Source of the DNA: Odontocerum albicorne
Lineage: Eukaryota > Arthropoda > Insecta > Trichoptera > Odontoceridae
Reading direction: 5' to 3'
NCBI GenBank assembly: GCA_949825065.1
Contig: OX463856.1
Span: 14,197,238-14,261,237 of the forward strand
DNA: 64,000 nucleotides
Shown piece after piece: positions 31,801 through 41,918 of this stretch. The notes beneath the pieces were generated by a model that saw only the letters and a program-made list of their open reading frames with translations, was not told the origin of the DNA and did no database searches. Position 1 is the stretch's first letter. Every line of letters starts with the position of its first letter. The translations under genes were made by a program, and so were the position numbers.

Positions 31801-31804
31801 AAAA

Positions 31805-31995
31805 ATCAATAGGGGCGAGAACACTTTAAATGCATGGCGTCGGCAGTCGATTCGCAATCAAAATTTTGATAAACGCATGTTGTATGCGTACACCGGCGGA
31901 GTGAGGCACACGCGCGCAGCCAATGGCTACTGCATCAGTTGAGATAGCGGCCGGACAACTGGCACTAAGTCACCAAAGTTCAGACTGTATACGTG
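31805..31995 (-). repeat. GC-rich dispersed repeat, copy 2
   Basis: Minus-strand partner of 12,742-12,872: TATACAGTCTGAACTTTGGT, GTGCCAGTTGTCCGGCCGC and CCTCACTCCGCCGGTGTACG in order. Strongly GC-rich against its surroundings. No coding frame. Confidence 0.5.
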
Positions 31996-32451
31996 CCATC
32001 CATTATTTATACTCATCAAATATTATTATTTTTTGAGAATTTTCTGCTCCACACACTATATTAATTTAGGGAAACATATAAGTGATGTATATACATTAAA
32101 TAATTCTTTAAATTCAATTGATCATCGGATTGAATTGTGGATAAAATTTTCTTGGATGCAAATTCCAACTAACGAACTATCCAGTTTCTGAAACGTTTTA
32201 CACACGTCTGAAGGACCTTTGGCAAAACTTTATTCAGTTTACAATCGCAATAGGACAAGACTTCAAATACGAGAATTCGAAGTTCATTCAATGGTACCGC
32301 TTATTTTATAACTTTACATACTCAAATAGTGAATATCTTGAAGTGAAATAAATTGTTTCAAGCTTCTGTAAGTCTTTTAAAGGGGTATGTGCTGAGGTTT
32401 TGTTAGAATATGTTAACCGTAACAGTAAGCCCTTAGGGTGCTTTGATGACT

Positions 32452-32907
32452 TGTGTTTAAAGGAATCTTTCAACGAAAGCTTTCAATTTATCCTCAGTGC
32501 ATAAATAAGATATTCTGCTGAAATTTATTTCAATATTTTGAAAACTTTCTATTTTAAAACATTTATTTTACATTAATATTTGAAAACTTTGTTTATGTTT
32601 TTATTTTTCTTTCTGTTATTTGGATTCTATATAGTTTATAACTCGACGCCAATAATTTAAATTACCCACATTACTTTTGTTTAAAGGAATCTTTCAACAT
32701 TTTCTTTGAAAGCTTTCAATTTATCCTCAGTGCATAAATAAGATATTTTGCTGAAATTGATTTCCATGTTTTCAGAAGTTTCTATTTTAAAACATTTACT
32801 TTACATTAAAATTCGAAAACTTTGTTTTTGTTTTTATTTTTCTTTCTGTTATTTTGATTCTATAGTTTATAACTCGACGCCAATAATGTAAATTACCCAC
32901 ATTACAC
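32452..32907. repeat. Tandem duplication of ~224 bp
   Basis: TGTTTAAAGGAATCTTTCAA starts at 32,454 and again at 32,678, and both copies run to AACTCGACGCCAATAAT and AAATTACCCACATTAC. The copies differ by scattered substitutions and a few small insertions. No function seen. Confidence 0.9.
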
Positions 32908-32929
32908 TCAAAACTTTATTAAAATATTG

Positions 32930-33000
32930 TATAGAAAGTCGGAAGAGATCAATAGTAAGCACTTGGTAATAAACCCTCCATATTGTTCACTGTTTAATGA
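32930..33000 (+). repeat. Shared SINE/LINE 3' tail copy
   Basis: GTCGGAAGAGATCAATAGTA, GGTAATAAACCCTCCATATT and GTTCACTGTTTA follow the tail order of the 27,955 copy. Confidence 0.4.
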
Positions 33001-33315
33001 ACTTTAAAATAAGTAAAGGTTCAAAATTTATACAGTTTACAATGAAAAAGCGGGATCTAGACTACAAAAACATAACAATGCAAAAAAACATTTCGTGAAT
33101 ATAAAAACAATTTCACTAGATCACGTCTGTGATGAAGTGGTCTCATTTCTTAATCATAAGTTATATATATGTGTCCTTAAACAAAAACCGTCATATAAAA
33201 CATTGATACACTGCATAAACAGCCTAACAGATACTTAAATTTCAAGCTACGAGTATGTAAAGATATCTTCAACCGCGTCATATTCCCAACAACCACATCA
33301 ATATCATATCCAACA

Positions 33316-33384
33316 ACTCATCGCACGATCCATATTCCTATCAGTCATCCACTGACTGATGGGAATATAGATCGTGCGATGAGT
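33316..33384. repeat. 31-bp inverted repeat (hairpin)
   Basis: Arms 33,316-33,346 (ACTCATCGCACGATCCATAT...) and 33,354-33,384 are complementary with a 7-base loop and few mismatches. ATAGATCGTGCGATGA is then repeated directly after the right arm. Confidence 0.85.
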
Positions 33385-33564
33385 ATAGATCGTGCGATGA
33401 TTTTTTCGAAATCAATGTTTTCCATATTCTGGTGAATAAATTGAGGATTCCAGATACATACATATCAACATGTTGTATTGTATCCTTTGCGGAGTAGACC
33501 GAGATAAAACGTATCCATAATTTGATATTCAAGCACACAACTTTCGCCCCATCCAAATTCATAA

Positions 33565-33655
33565 ATGCCATCATACATACATGCCATCATGCATACATGC
33601 CATCATACATACATGCCATCATACACAATTCATACATGCCATCATACACAATTTT
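33565..33655. repeat. CATACATGCCAT microsatellite-like tract
   Basis: ACATGCCATCATACAT repeats about five times in ~16-bp steps with variants. Confidence 0.85.
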
Positions 33656-33778
33656 GTATTATTCATACTTCTCACTTTACCTTCTCTTGAAAACTGTTCC
33701 ACTTAATTCAACCCCGCACACCTTGATTTTTTGACGTATTACTCGTTTAATATTTTTTCCTCTCCATATGTCCAAAAC

Positions 33779-33907
33779 TTCTACTTCTTCTTCCTCTTGG
33801 TCTAGGTCGTATGACCTAATTGTGACAGTGGGCTGTCCTGGGATGATAACGTCCAGCTGTCCTTTCACCTTTTCGGTGGTCTTCCTGGTAATCTCCTGCT
33901 TTTAGGG
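33779..33907 (-). mobile_element. Nested 5'-truncated retrotransposon tail with 11-bp target duplication
   Basis: ATGTCCAAAAC is duplicated exactly at 33,768-33,778 and 33,908-33,918. The 129 bp between, read on the minus strand, are nearly identical to 440-545 (AGCAGGAGATTACCAGGAAG, GGTCATACGACCTAGACCAA) and end in GAGGAAGAAGAAGTAGAAG. It inserted into an older RTE-like remnant. Confidence 0.85.
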
Positions 33908-34134
33908 ATGTCCAAAACACATTCCTTTATTAGAACATCAATTTAACCTTTGCATTAATTCTAATATCTTCATGTCGCCTTCTTTGATAAATTGACACAA
34001 AACATTTTTTCTTAGTGCACGCATCTCCACAGCATCAACCTTCTTTATCCTTCTTTTGTCTAGTCCAAGATTCACTCTCAAACATCAAGATGGGTAGCAT
34101 CACCACACCACTAAATATTGTCATTTTAAATATT

Positions 34135-34904
34135 TAAAAAAACGTAAACTCACTCATTAATCTTAAAAATATATGTTTAGTAAATGGTTTGGTTAATTAT
34201 AAAAGTATACATAATTTTGATTAATATTATTCTCAACCATAAAACAGAATACTGTTTTTATTATATGCTTTGACAATATATTTTATAATTTAATAAAGAA
34301 GGTTGACATTATAGTAAAATTTTACGAGAAAGTAGATAAGTAGGGCTTAAGATTTCCTAAGCCTAGCCCTGGAGACAGTTTAGTTCCATAAACCATGAAG
34401 CATTCGCTTGTAGGGGTATAAACTTTCTGTCGTAAAAATATAAACCTTTACGATGTTAAAAACCACGGGGAGCAGCGGTTAATGTGCCATCCATTAAGAT
34501 GTACTATATGTTGTATAAATCTCGATGCAATTATGTCATAAAATTAATGGGTAACTATGTATTTACTATAACACCCGAGTAACGGAATAAAACATCACAT
34601 AAAGGTATGAAAGAAGAAAAGTTAATGATAGATGTTAAATTAATGATAAATTTTCTCACTCAACCCAGTTCTATCATTAATGGTTTGTAACATGTGAAAC
34701 TAGAAAACATTAATGGACAGAGACTCTTCAAGTATTACATACAATTTTCCGAATATTATATTATATATTTTTTTCTGACCGCACAATACTATTCATTTAA
34801 TCCACATTCGACGCATACCTCGAAATAATAACATACAATTTTGTATGCCATCATTATGGTAAAGTGAAGCTGACAAAAAATATTGTTTCGAATAAAACTA
34901 TGTA
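34135..34904. other. AT-rich spacer
   Basis: No gene, repeat array or element end recognised. Confidence 0.45.
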
Positions 34905-35660
34905 TGCAGTGGGTTAGTACATTTTTTTAGAAATGTGGAAATATATAATAAATTACTTTCAAAATCTGAATCGTAAATATTTATGGAAAAATAAAACTTA
35001 CAAAACGCTGAATCGAAAAAAAAATAAAAAGTCAATAGGGTAAAGGAAAAAATAAATCTTGTCAACACTGAATGAACAAATCTGAATAGCACTAAATCAA
35101 CAACAGGATGATGGGAAAATTAAACCTCGTCAAGTGAATTATTTATATAAATTACTTTCAAAATCTGAATCTTAAATATTTATGGAAAAATAAAACTTAT
35201 AAAACGCTGAATCGACAGAACAATAAATAGTCAACAGGATAGTAGAAAAATTTAATCTAATCAACACTGAATTAACTAAACTGAGTAACACTTAATCAAG
35301 AATAGGACGATGGGAAAATAACACCTCGTAAAAACTGAAGGAACAAATATTGATATCACTAAAATTCAACCTACTAAGTAATAAATGAACAAATTTGAAT
35401 AACATTGACAATAGGATATTGAAAAAAATATACATTGGAAACACTGAATGCACAAATCCGGTTTACGCTAAATCGAGAATAGGATGAAGGTAAAATTAAA
35501 CCTAGGAAATACCAATTGAACAATCTGAATACCACTAAATCGATAATAGGATGGGAAGAAATTAAATCTTAGAAACACTGATTAAAAAAAACTGGAATAT
35601 AATAAATCGACAATAGATAGTGTATGAAAATAACACCGTTAGAAAACGAAAATACATCAT
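34905..35660. repeat. Decayed ~68-bp tandem repeat
   Basis: Recurring phrases in order (AACACTGAATGAACAAATCT, GAATACCACTAAATCGA, CAATAGGATGATGGGAAAAT, TAAACCTCG) repeat roughly ten times with heavy divergence. One ~100-bp stretch with AAATATTTATGGAAAAATAA appears twice at ~190-bp spacing (34,976 and 35,175). It directly precedes the 66-bp array. Confidence 0.65.
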
Positions 35661-35670
35661 TATCATCTGA

Positions 35671-36178
35671 AGCCTTTATACTATTGCCTTGAAGAAGCTG
35701 TTAAGTATTCAATATCATCTGACAAGAAGATCGGTTTGCCTTTATACTATTGCCTTGAAGAAGCTGTTATGTATTCAATATCATCTGACAAGAAGATCGA
35801 TTTGCCTGTATACTATTGCCTTGAAGAAGTTGCTTAGTATTCAATATCATCTGACAAGAAGATCGATTTGCCTTTATACTATTGCCTTGAAGAAGCTGCT
35901 AAGTATTCAAAATCATCTGACAAGAAGATCGGTTTACCTTTATACTATTGCCTTGAAGAAGCTGCTAAGTATTCAATATCATCTGACAAGAAGATCGATT
36001 GGCCTTTATACTATTGACTTGAAGAAGCTGTTAAGTATTCAATATCATCTGACAAGCAGATCGATTTGCCTTTATACTATTGCCTTGAAGAAGCTGTTAT
36101 GTATTCAATATCATCTGACAAGAAGATCGATTTGCCTTTATACTATTGCCTTGAAGAAGCTGCTAAATATTCAATAAC
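35671..36178. repeat. 66-bp minisatellite, 8 copies
   Basis: ATTGCCTTGAAG marks units at 35,683, 35,749, 35,815, 35,881, 35,947, 36,013, 36,079 and 36,145, exactly 66 bp apart. Because 66 is a multiple of 3, one frame (35,689-36,177) stays open for 162 codons as a 22-residue repeat (KKLLSIQYHLTRRSICLYTI plus AL). No upstream ATG context or flanking coding sequence supports a gene, so I treat the open frame as a by-product. Confidence 0.95.
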
Positions 36179-36184
36179 AAATAA

Positions 36185-36535
36185 GATAATATAAATAAAA
36201 TTATGTTGCACATGTAAAGTGTTTTTTTTAAGTTGAAATGGTTGTTTCGAAATATTTGAAATTTACATTTATCCTTGTCACGTCATTTCCACAACGATAT
36301 GGGCAAATTAAGAAATATGATAGCTGAATAAACTATTCAAGAAATATATATTTTAATCCCTTTCAAATGCATGGACCTTCTCATATGTATTCGATTTAAT
36401 AATAATAATTTAACAACGTATATTGAACGGCGTGAATCGATAGGAAACAAAGTTAATGGGGATCGAATGCAACATGTACTCGTACCTGACAATATCAAAT
36501 TCTGACAAGATAATATAGTTCACAACAGTAGTTCA
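36185..36535. other. AT-rich spacer
   Basis: Nothing recognised. Confidence 0.45.
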
Positions 36536-36539
36536 ACCG

Positions 36540-36650
36540 TGAACTTCATAGTCTTCCTCTGCCGCACCTTTCACTCACATCAACACTTCATTTTATTTCT
36601 TATTTTTTTCACTGGTATACTCATTTCTGTTAGACATTTTCTCGTCTTAA
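36540..36650 (-). pseudogene. RTE-like RT scrap
   Basis: Minus frames give MSNRNEYTSEKNKK and VKGAAEEDYEVHG, in the position and order of the NERMTKRVYKSKVQGVRGRD block at 4.4 kb. Very short and shifted; weak call. Confidence 0.3.
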
Positions 36651-37019
36651 GGTAGTAAATAAAACTACATTATTTTTTCAAATTAATTCTGTAATTATTA
36701 TATTTGGAAAGAGACACATTTTAAACTATTTATCAAGTTTTAGTTCCCAAATTTCACAATTTAAAATATTATAGAAAAGAGTTGGAACTCTAAAATATTT
36801 ATGTTGATTGTATTTATATAAATGAGTTTTTAAGATTAATGTAGCTAGTTAAAAGTTCTGTTCTTTGCTAAACTCCCTCATGATCAAATATGATTGCCAG
36901 CTATCGTGTGGACAAATACAGTTCTGCGTGTATTGGTTTATTGTGTGCAAGCAGTTGCGCTTCAGAAAGTACACATTCTTGACAGATCAAACCCAAAGTT
37001 TCGATGGCAAGGGGATTTG

Positions 37020-37131
37020 AATGGTTGGAGTAAAATTGGCACTAAGTACCAAAAAAAAAAAAAAAGTATGCAGTTTCATTCTATATGTTAACTTTTTTTT
37101 GGTACTTAGTGCCCATTTTACTTCAACCATT
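37020..37131. repeat. 39-bp inverted repeat with A/T tract (hairpin)
   Basis: Arms 37,020-37,058 (AATGGTTGGAGTAAAATTGG then CACTAAGTACC and A-tract) and 37,093-37,131 are complementary with two mismatches. The loop contains GTATGCAGTTTCATTCTATA. The A-run at the arm end faces the T-run of the other arm. Confidence 0.9.
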
Positions 37132-37319
37132 AATTTATGTCCAAGACAATCGACATGTTTATACATGGAGGAGATCAACTTTCCATGACGATTAACAGAT
37201 TTAATCTGATGAAACCTTTCCTTAAGCAGTTTCTTATATAACATCAGTTTGCGTTATTTAAAATAACTTTATTAGGATTTATTATATTCAATAAATCAGT
37301 TACAGAAAAACATAAATTC

Positions 37320-37440
37320 AGATGTTAAGCAGTTTAAGAGTAAAACCAATTCAGAAGTTAATCCGCTAAGAATTGATCCAGGGCGATCACCTGCTTAGCG
37401 TGAATACTAGTCACTGGACCACGGCCGCTGACAGTTAGAT
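37320..37440 (-). mobile_element. tRNA-like SINE head
   Basis: On the minus strand: AGCGGCCGTGGTCCAGTGAC (A-box region), CTAAGCAGGTGATCGCCC and B-box-like GGATCAATTC, followed by AATTGGTTTTACTCTTAAAC. It resembles the 10,738 head at its start (CAGCGGCC.TGGT). The tail is not recognisable. Confidence 0.45.
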
Positions 37441-37444
37441 TATT

Positions 37445-37880
37445 ATTTTCATAAATCAATTGGGAGCCGAGTGAATGTTGTAAGAATGCGAGCATTTAGA
37501 AGAATACGAGTAACGAGTACGATGAAGAAGAATACGAGTAACGAGTACGAGTAGTAAGTACGAGGAAGAAGAAGAGTATGATGACATGGTTTGAGCGTAT
37601 GGAATGAATGAATGATAAAATATTTACAAAACCGATACACGTACTATATATAATGCAAACATCAGTGGGAGGCGTGTCAGAGGAATACCAAGGAAAATAC
37701 GTGTATGATTGGATCAAGTGAATGATATTCTAAAAGAAGGAAATGTAGAGTCAGAGAAATCGTAGAAGTTGTATGCACGTAAAAAAGAGACTAAGGATGT
37801 GTGTCGAGATAGGTAAATCTTGCGCTCTATCCTCTCTGCTAATCCCAACAGAGTAATGGCGTGATGGCAAATTATGTATG
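37445..37880 (+). pseudogene. RTE-like RT C-terminal fragment
   Basis: Plus frames: MNVVRMRAFRRIR (37,472 on; the LN..EMR.LR.I block), WFERMEXMNDKIFTKPIHVL, RRVRGIPRKIRV, DILKEGNVESEKS and KLYARKKETKDVCRDR...LSANPNRV. The blocks follow the order of an RTE-like C terminus, ending at about 37,870 with AACAGAGTAATGGCGTGATG. Imperfect AATACGAGTAACGAGTACGA repeats have expanded inside it (37,500-37,560). Several stops; dead. Confidence 0.6.
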
Positions 37881-37884
37881 TAAT

Positions 37885-39295
37885 TAATATTTTCATAAAT
37901 TGAAAAGAAAATAATCGAATAATAACAATTTTCAAACTAATATGCTTTGCAAGTCGTGTATGTTATTTGTATTTATTTGATAAAAATAAAATATTCATAC
38001 AATATTTTTACTCGCGAAAGTAATGGAATTTACTATGCAATTTTGTTTGACAGTTTTATTTTCGGATACGAGTACTATTGTCCAATATACAGTTGCGGGT
38101 GGTATAAATTTGAATATTAAATAAAAATAATTAAGTTAAATTATTGACAGAGATTGAACAAATAATAAACTGCGGTAGTACGAGTATATGCAGGTAGTGT
38201 ATTAAAATGAGTACTTACTTTGAATTATTCAGTGCAATAAAAATGGAAATGATAACTATGAAATGAAAATTTAACTGATTAGTGTATAGCGAAGAATTAG
38301 TTAAATATTTGATTTGCAGTTAAACCCTTTTCTCTACAATCTGGAAGTTTTTAATGGTCAAATCGATTAAAGTAACGGTTACTTCCATGTTCCAGACGAC
38401 CTTTATGACCTAGTTCCTAGATAGTAAGAAGACATTTGATTTCCCAAAGGTTCCAAAAATAATGTTCTCAGTCTGGTAAAAAAAATTCTAATAACAAAAC
38501 TCACATGTACTAAACTTGTTACTCTTAGCAATGGTATACATGTGGTTACCTCTTCACATGCGAGGAAGTATTTTCAACATACACGATGACGAATCACGAG
38601 TTCTGTTCGCTCTCCAATGGTTTCAAGCCCAAAAACATCAAGATAATTTTGTCTCTCAACCATACTCTTCATTCAACATGTCAATGTGTCACCAGTTCAG
38701 ACAGCCTTCCTAAAGGCCCAATCATCAACTATCGTATAGTTTTTACTATCATCTGGATCACAAATCATATTTTGTGGTAGAGCATTGAAATCGAATCATT
38801 TAATGGATATATCTTTCGACAGTTTGAAAACTCCGATAAAGTGACGTCAAAAGATATTTCCCTACATTCCAAAGCACTGGTAACTTCCTGTGCTATTTTG
38901 ACTCCAAGTCTTAAGTCTTTTCTTTGATACATTTACTATGCTGTAAATCATTTTCCATTTCCCGTCAGGACTTGAGAACTTCAGAACTTAAGTCCCACGT
39001 CACCGCTAGAAAAGTAGCCCGCTTGTCCTATTTCATCGCTACGTAGCCGTAATACTCTAAACAAATCGATATTCTTGTACAGATCGCGCTGATTTTTTGC
39101 TAACTTTTGCGTCCTCTATAATGACGTGTCATCAGTAAATTTTTGTGATCATGTCATATTTGATTATTAAGGTATCAAATATTTAACTTTATATTCCAGA
39201 ACAAGATTAAAAATGTAGAAGAAGCTCTTGGAAAAGCATACGTACCGACGTTTCGACAATTTGAATATTACCAGCTGATTTGTATTATATTTTAT
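37885..39295. other. Spacer, no gene recognised
   Basis: Short frames only (for example 38,516-38,713, which overlaps another frame and has no motif). A modestly GC-richer block at 38,990-39,140 is unassigned. Confidence 0.4.
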
Positions 39296-39299
39296 TACG

Positions 39300-39480
39300 C
39301 TTTTGTTGTATACTCGTACCTGTCGGATTTCTTATCATTTTTTCAAACAACTAGAAATATATTAAAAAGGTCTTAACTAAAATTTTCATATTAAAAAACT
39401 TTTCAGCTTTTACTCTGGTCGTTGGCTAGACGCAGATGTAACAATAACCTTGTCGATAAACTCTTAACATTTTTTTAGGC
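39300..39480 (-). mobile_element. SINE1 3' part
   Basis: On the minus strand: AGTTAAGACCTTTTTAATAT, TTTCTAGTTGTTTGAAAAAA, GATAAGAAATCCGACAGGTA and CGAGTATACAACAAAAGC, matching the body and tail of the 27 kb SINE1. The expected head region (39,400-39,480) has decayed. Confidence 0.5.
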
Positions 39481-39779
39481 AAGGCTGGACTCAAGTGTTC
39501 TTCCACGAATATTAATGACTCGACAGTTCAACCAATATTAAACAAATCAATTTTATTTAAGTATTTTAAGCTGTAATTTGTCACAAAACGTTTCCATCCC
39601 AATTGTTGTCATTTAGAAGGTGGCTAAAATAATAAAATTTTCCAATAAAATAACGAAATCAATATTTTATGATAAGGCTGAAAATAATTTATGAACTAGC
39701 TAGCAAGATGGTCTTATTCCACGCGGGGATTTCGAGAAGTTCGATCTTCGATGGTACTCAAAAATAAAATAAAATACGT

Positions 39780-40136
39780 CTGGTTACAATACTCGCACGC
39801 ATTGTTTAACGAAAGAAAAAAACAGACCCGAAAGAAACGAAAGAAAAAAATAGAAAACACACGTTTGTGCGTTGTCTGTTTTTTTCTTTCGTGTGTTGCC
39901 TACCCCTCAACATATCCGAAATAAGGATTAGGCCATATTTAAGAACTTGACTGTCATATTTAAGAACGTGAAGTCAATACTGCCTTCGACTGTAATTGGG
40001 CCTTCGGATTTAGAACCACTGCAGAAGGCAGGGAACTCACGATTCGTCATAGCACTATTGGCAACACTATTGCACGTAAATATACAACAATACCATATTC
40101 ACACACGTACTCAGCGCGTGCGACTTTTGTAACCAG
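39780..40136. mobile_element. MITE candidate with ~24-bp terminal inverted repeats
   Basis: Left end CTGGTTACAATACTCGCACG and right end, reverse complement, CTGGTTACAAAAGTCGCACG, differing at a few positions, bound a 357-bp segment. Near the left end a perfect 18-bp hairpin occurs: CGAAAGAAAAAAACAGAC at 39,810-39,827 and its complement at 39,874-39,891. No clear target duplication, so the superfamily is undetermined. Confidence 0.55.
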
Positions 40137-40194
40137 ATACCTTTTACCAGTCTGGGACCTCTTTTTACTAATAATTTTCAGGTTACATTCGGGA

Positions 40195-40262
40195 AACAAA
40201 TTCGAAACTCCCTGGTGGATTCAAGTGCCTTACCAGCTAAGCCACAAATGTCGGCTCTTGAA
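40195..40262 (-). mobile_element. tRNA-like SINE head
   Basis: On the minus strand: TGTGGCTTAGCTGGTAAGGC (good A box), ACTTGAATCCACCAGGG, and B-box-like GTTTCGAATTTG. No shared tail downstream. It could be a tRNA pseudogene, but the same design recurs in the window's SINEs. Confidence 0.5.
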
Positions 40263-40295
40263 AAGGAGAATAGTTGATTAAGAGCAAATTAAATT

Positions 40296-40690
40296 CGGTT
40301 GAAATATATGAATTGAAGAGAATATCTGGGATTACAATGTTTGGTAGAAAATGGAATGAACGGATAAAATTAATTGTTTGTTAGATGTTGAGACGGATGT
40401 TATAAGTAGTTGTGTGGTGGTTTTGTGGTAATATTGTGGTGGTTTTGACACACAGAGTATGAGTTGCTTAAGACTTACAAAACAAATTAATGTGTCTGAT
40501 ATGAACGAAGAACGAAGGTGGGAAATACCGAGGAAAGAATGGAAGAAAAAAGATGGTGAAACTTAAACTGAGGATATGCTTAGAACTATGAGAAATTAAA
40601 AAGTATATTTCGATGTGAATTGTGGCATAGATTATCTGCGTGGAAATCTTTCCTCTCATACTAACCCAAAATAAACTCTCAGCCTAACCC
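40296..40690 (+). pseudogene. RTE-like RT C-terminal fragment
   Basis: Plus frames give ELKRISGITMFGRKWNERIK at about 40,312, then LRLTKQINVSDMNEERRWEI and PRKEWKKKDGE from 40,463, and YFDVNCGIDYLRGNLSSHTN up to 40,660. These parallel EL..L..I.GV...DR..NE.IR, then ..QI.V......RGRP...W and the terminal D...WR block. About 60 bp between the first two blocks is unalignable. Confidence 0.5.
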
Positions 40691-40850
40691 AAAATCTTAG
40701 TATACAAACATACGATCACGCCGTATCTCTGCTACGGTGGGCAGAGGAAATAGAACGATGGACTTTCTTATCTCGACACACATATTTCGCCTATTCCACA
40801 TCCCCATAAACCTACGCGTACAACTCCTACAATTTCTATTTTTTCTCCTT
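40690..40850 (-). pseudogene. RTE-like 3' end scrap
   Basis: Minus translation NILQGEKIEIVGVVRVGLWG then GEICVSR aligns in spacing with DILKEGNVESEKS...KDVCRDR at 37.75 kb, followed by a CCACCGTAGCAGAGATACGG end block like that at 4.3 kb. Short and shifted. Tail-to-tail with the preceding fragment. Confidence 0.4.
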
Positions 40851-41918
40851 GCAAAATATTATTCACTTGATTGATATATAACATATTTTTATTAACATTG
40901 TACTAGACTAAGCGTATTAATACTGAAAAATTATACGTTTCAAAAATATTGTAAGTTACATATATAAAAGTTATGGTTATATTAGCAGTGTGTACAGATC
41001 ACATAACGCATATTTTCCCAAATGTATATGAATATTCATGATTTTTTTAAAACGTATTCCGCGCATAACTAAATTTAAAACCATTGTAAAAAGTTTCCAA
41101 AAATTATCGTCAAAACAGTTTTCGAAACCCTCGCAAGTACATATTATATAACCATTGTACAAATATAGTGCATAAATTCTAATAAATTATGAAATTAAGT
41201 ATCATCTGTCGATATCATCATCAATATTGTCCAATAATATACCAATTTATATACATATTTTCACCAATATCTCACATATATTGCGTATAATATATAAAAA
41301 TGATGTAGCTTTCGATGATATGACAGTATTATTATCAAATTTGTGTAAATAACCTACATTTATATATATTTTCACCGATATTGAATTTTTATTCTTGCAA
41401 TTCAACTCAAAAGTAATGATAATTTTGAAAAGTTGTAAGGATTTTCAGCGAAATTGTGCACAAACCCCACACTTTTACAATTTTTTACCAACATTGTGTA
41501 TATGTATAAAGTGTAGAAATACTTTTTTACAAATCTATCGAAAAACGATGCATTTTTTACGAATCTGTCGATAATATTATCGACATTGGTCTCTTAAGGC
41601 CACATTTACACATATTTTAAACAGTTTTTCAAATTAATAATATACAAAAATGATGTAGTTTTATATAATCTGATAGTACACACATTAACATTGTGTTAAC
41701 ACCCTTCATTTATATATATATTCACCGATATTGAATATATTTCATTGCAATAATACTAAAAAGTTACGAATTGTAAGTTGAAACTAGTCTTAGCGAAATT
41801 GTCATTAAACCCCATATTTTTACATATTTTTACCGGCATTGCATATTTATAGCTTATAAATATTTAAAAACGTTGCTCTTTTACATAAACTGTGGACAAT
41901 ATCATCAATAATGAAATA

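Larger units (their letters stand above)
33460..34130 (-). pseudogene. RTE-like RT C-terminal remnant with nested insertion
   Basis: Minus-strand pieces correspond to the 4.3-4.87 kb fragment: the block GTGCACGCATCTCCACAGCA (34,015-34,034) is shared with 4,691-4,710, and ERKNIKRVIRQKIKVCG (33,770-33,720) aligns with MNNERMTKRVYKSKVQG. The remnant is interrupted at 33,779-33,907 by a tail of another retrotransposon family. Stops and shifts throughout. Confidence 0.55.

Noticed and set aside
35689..36177. 162-residue repetitive protein gene
   Set aside because: Explained by a 66-bp minisatellite whose length is a multiple of three; no gene context.
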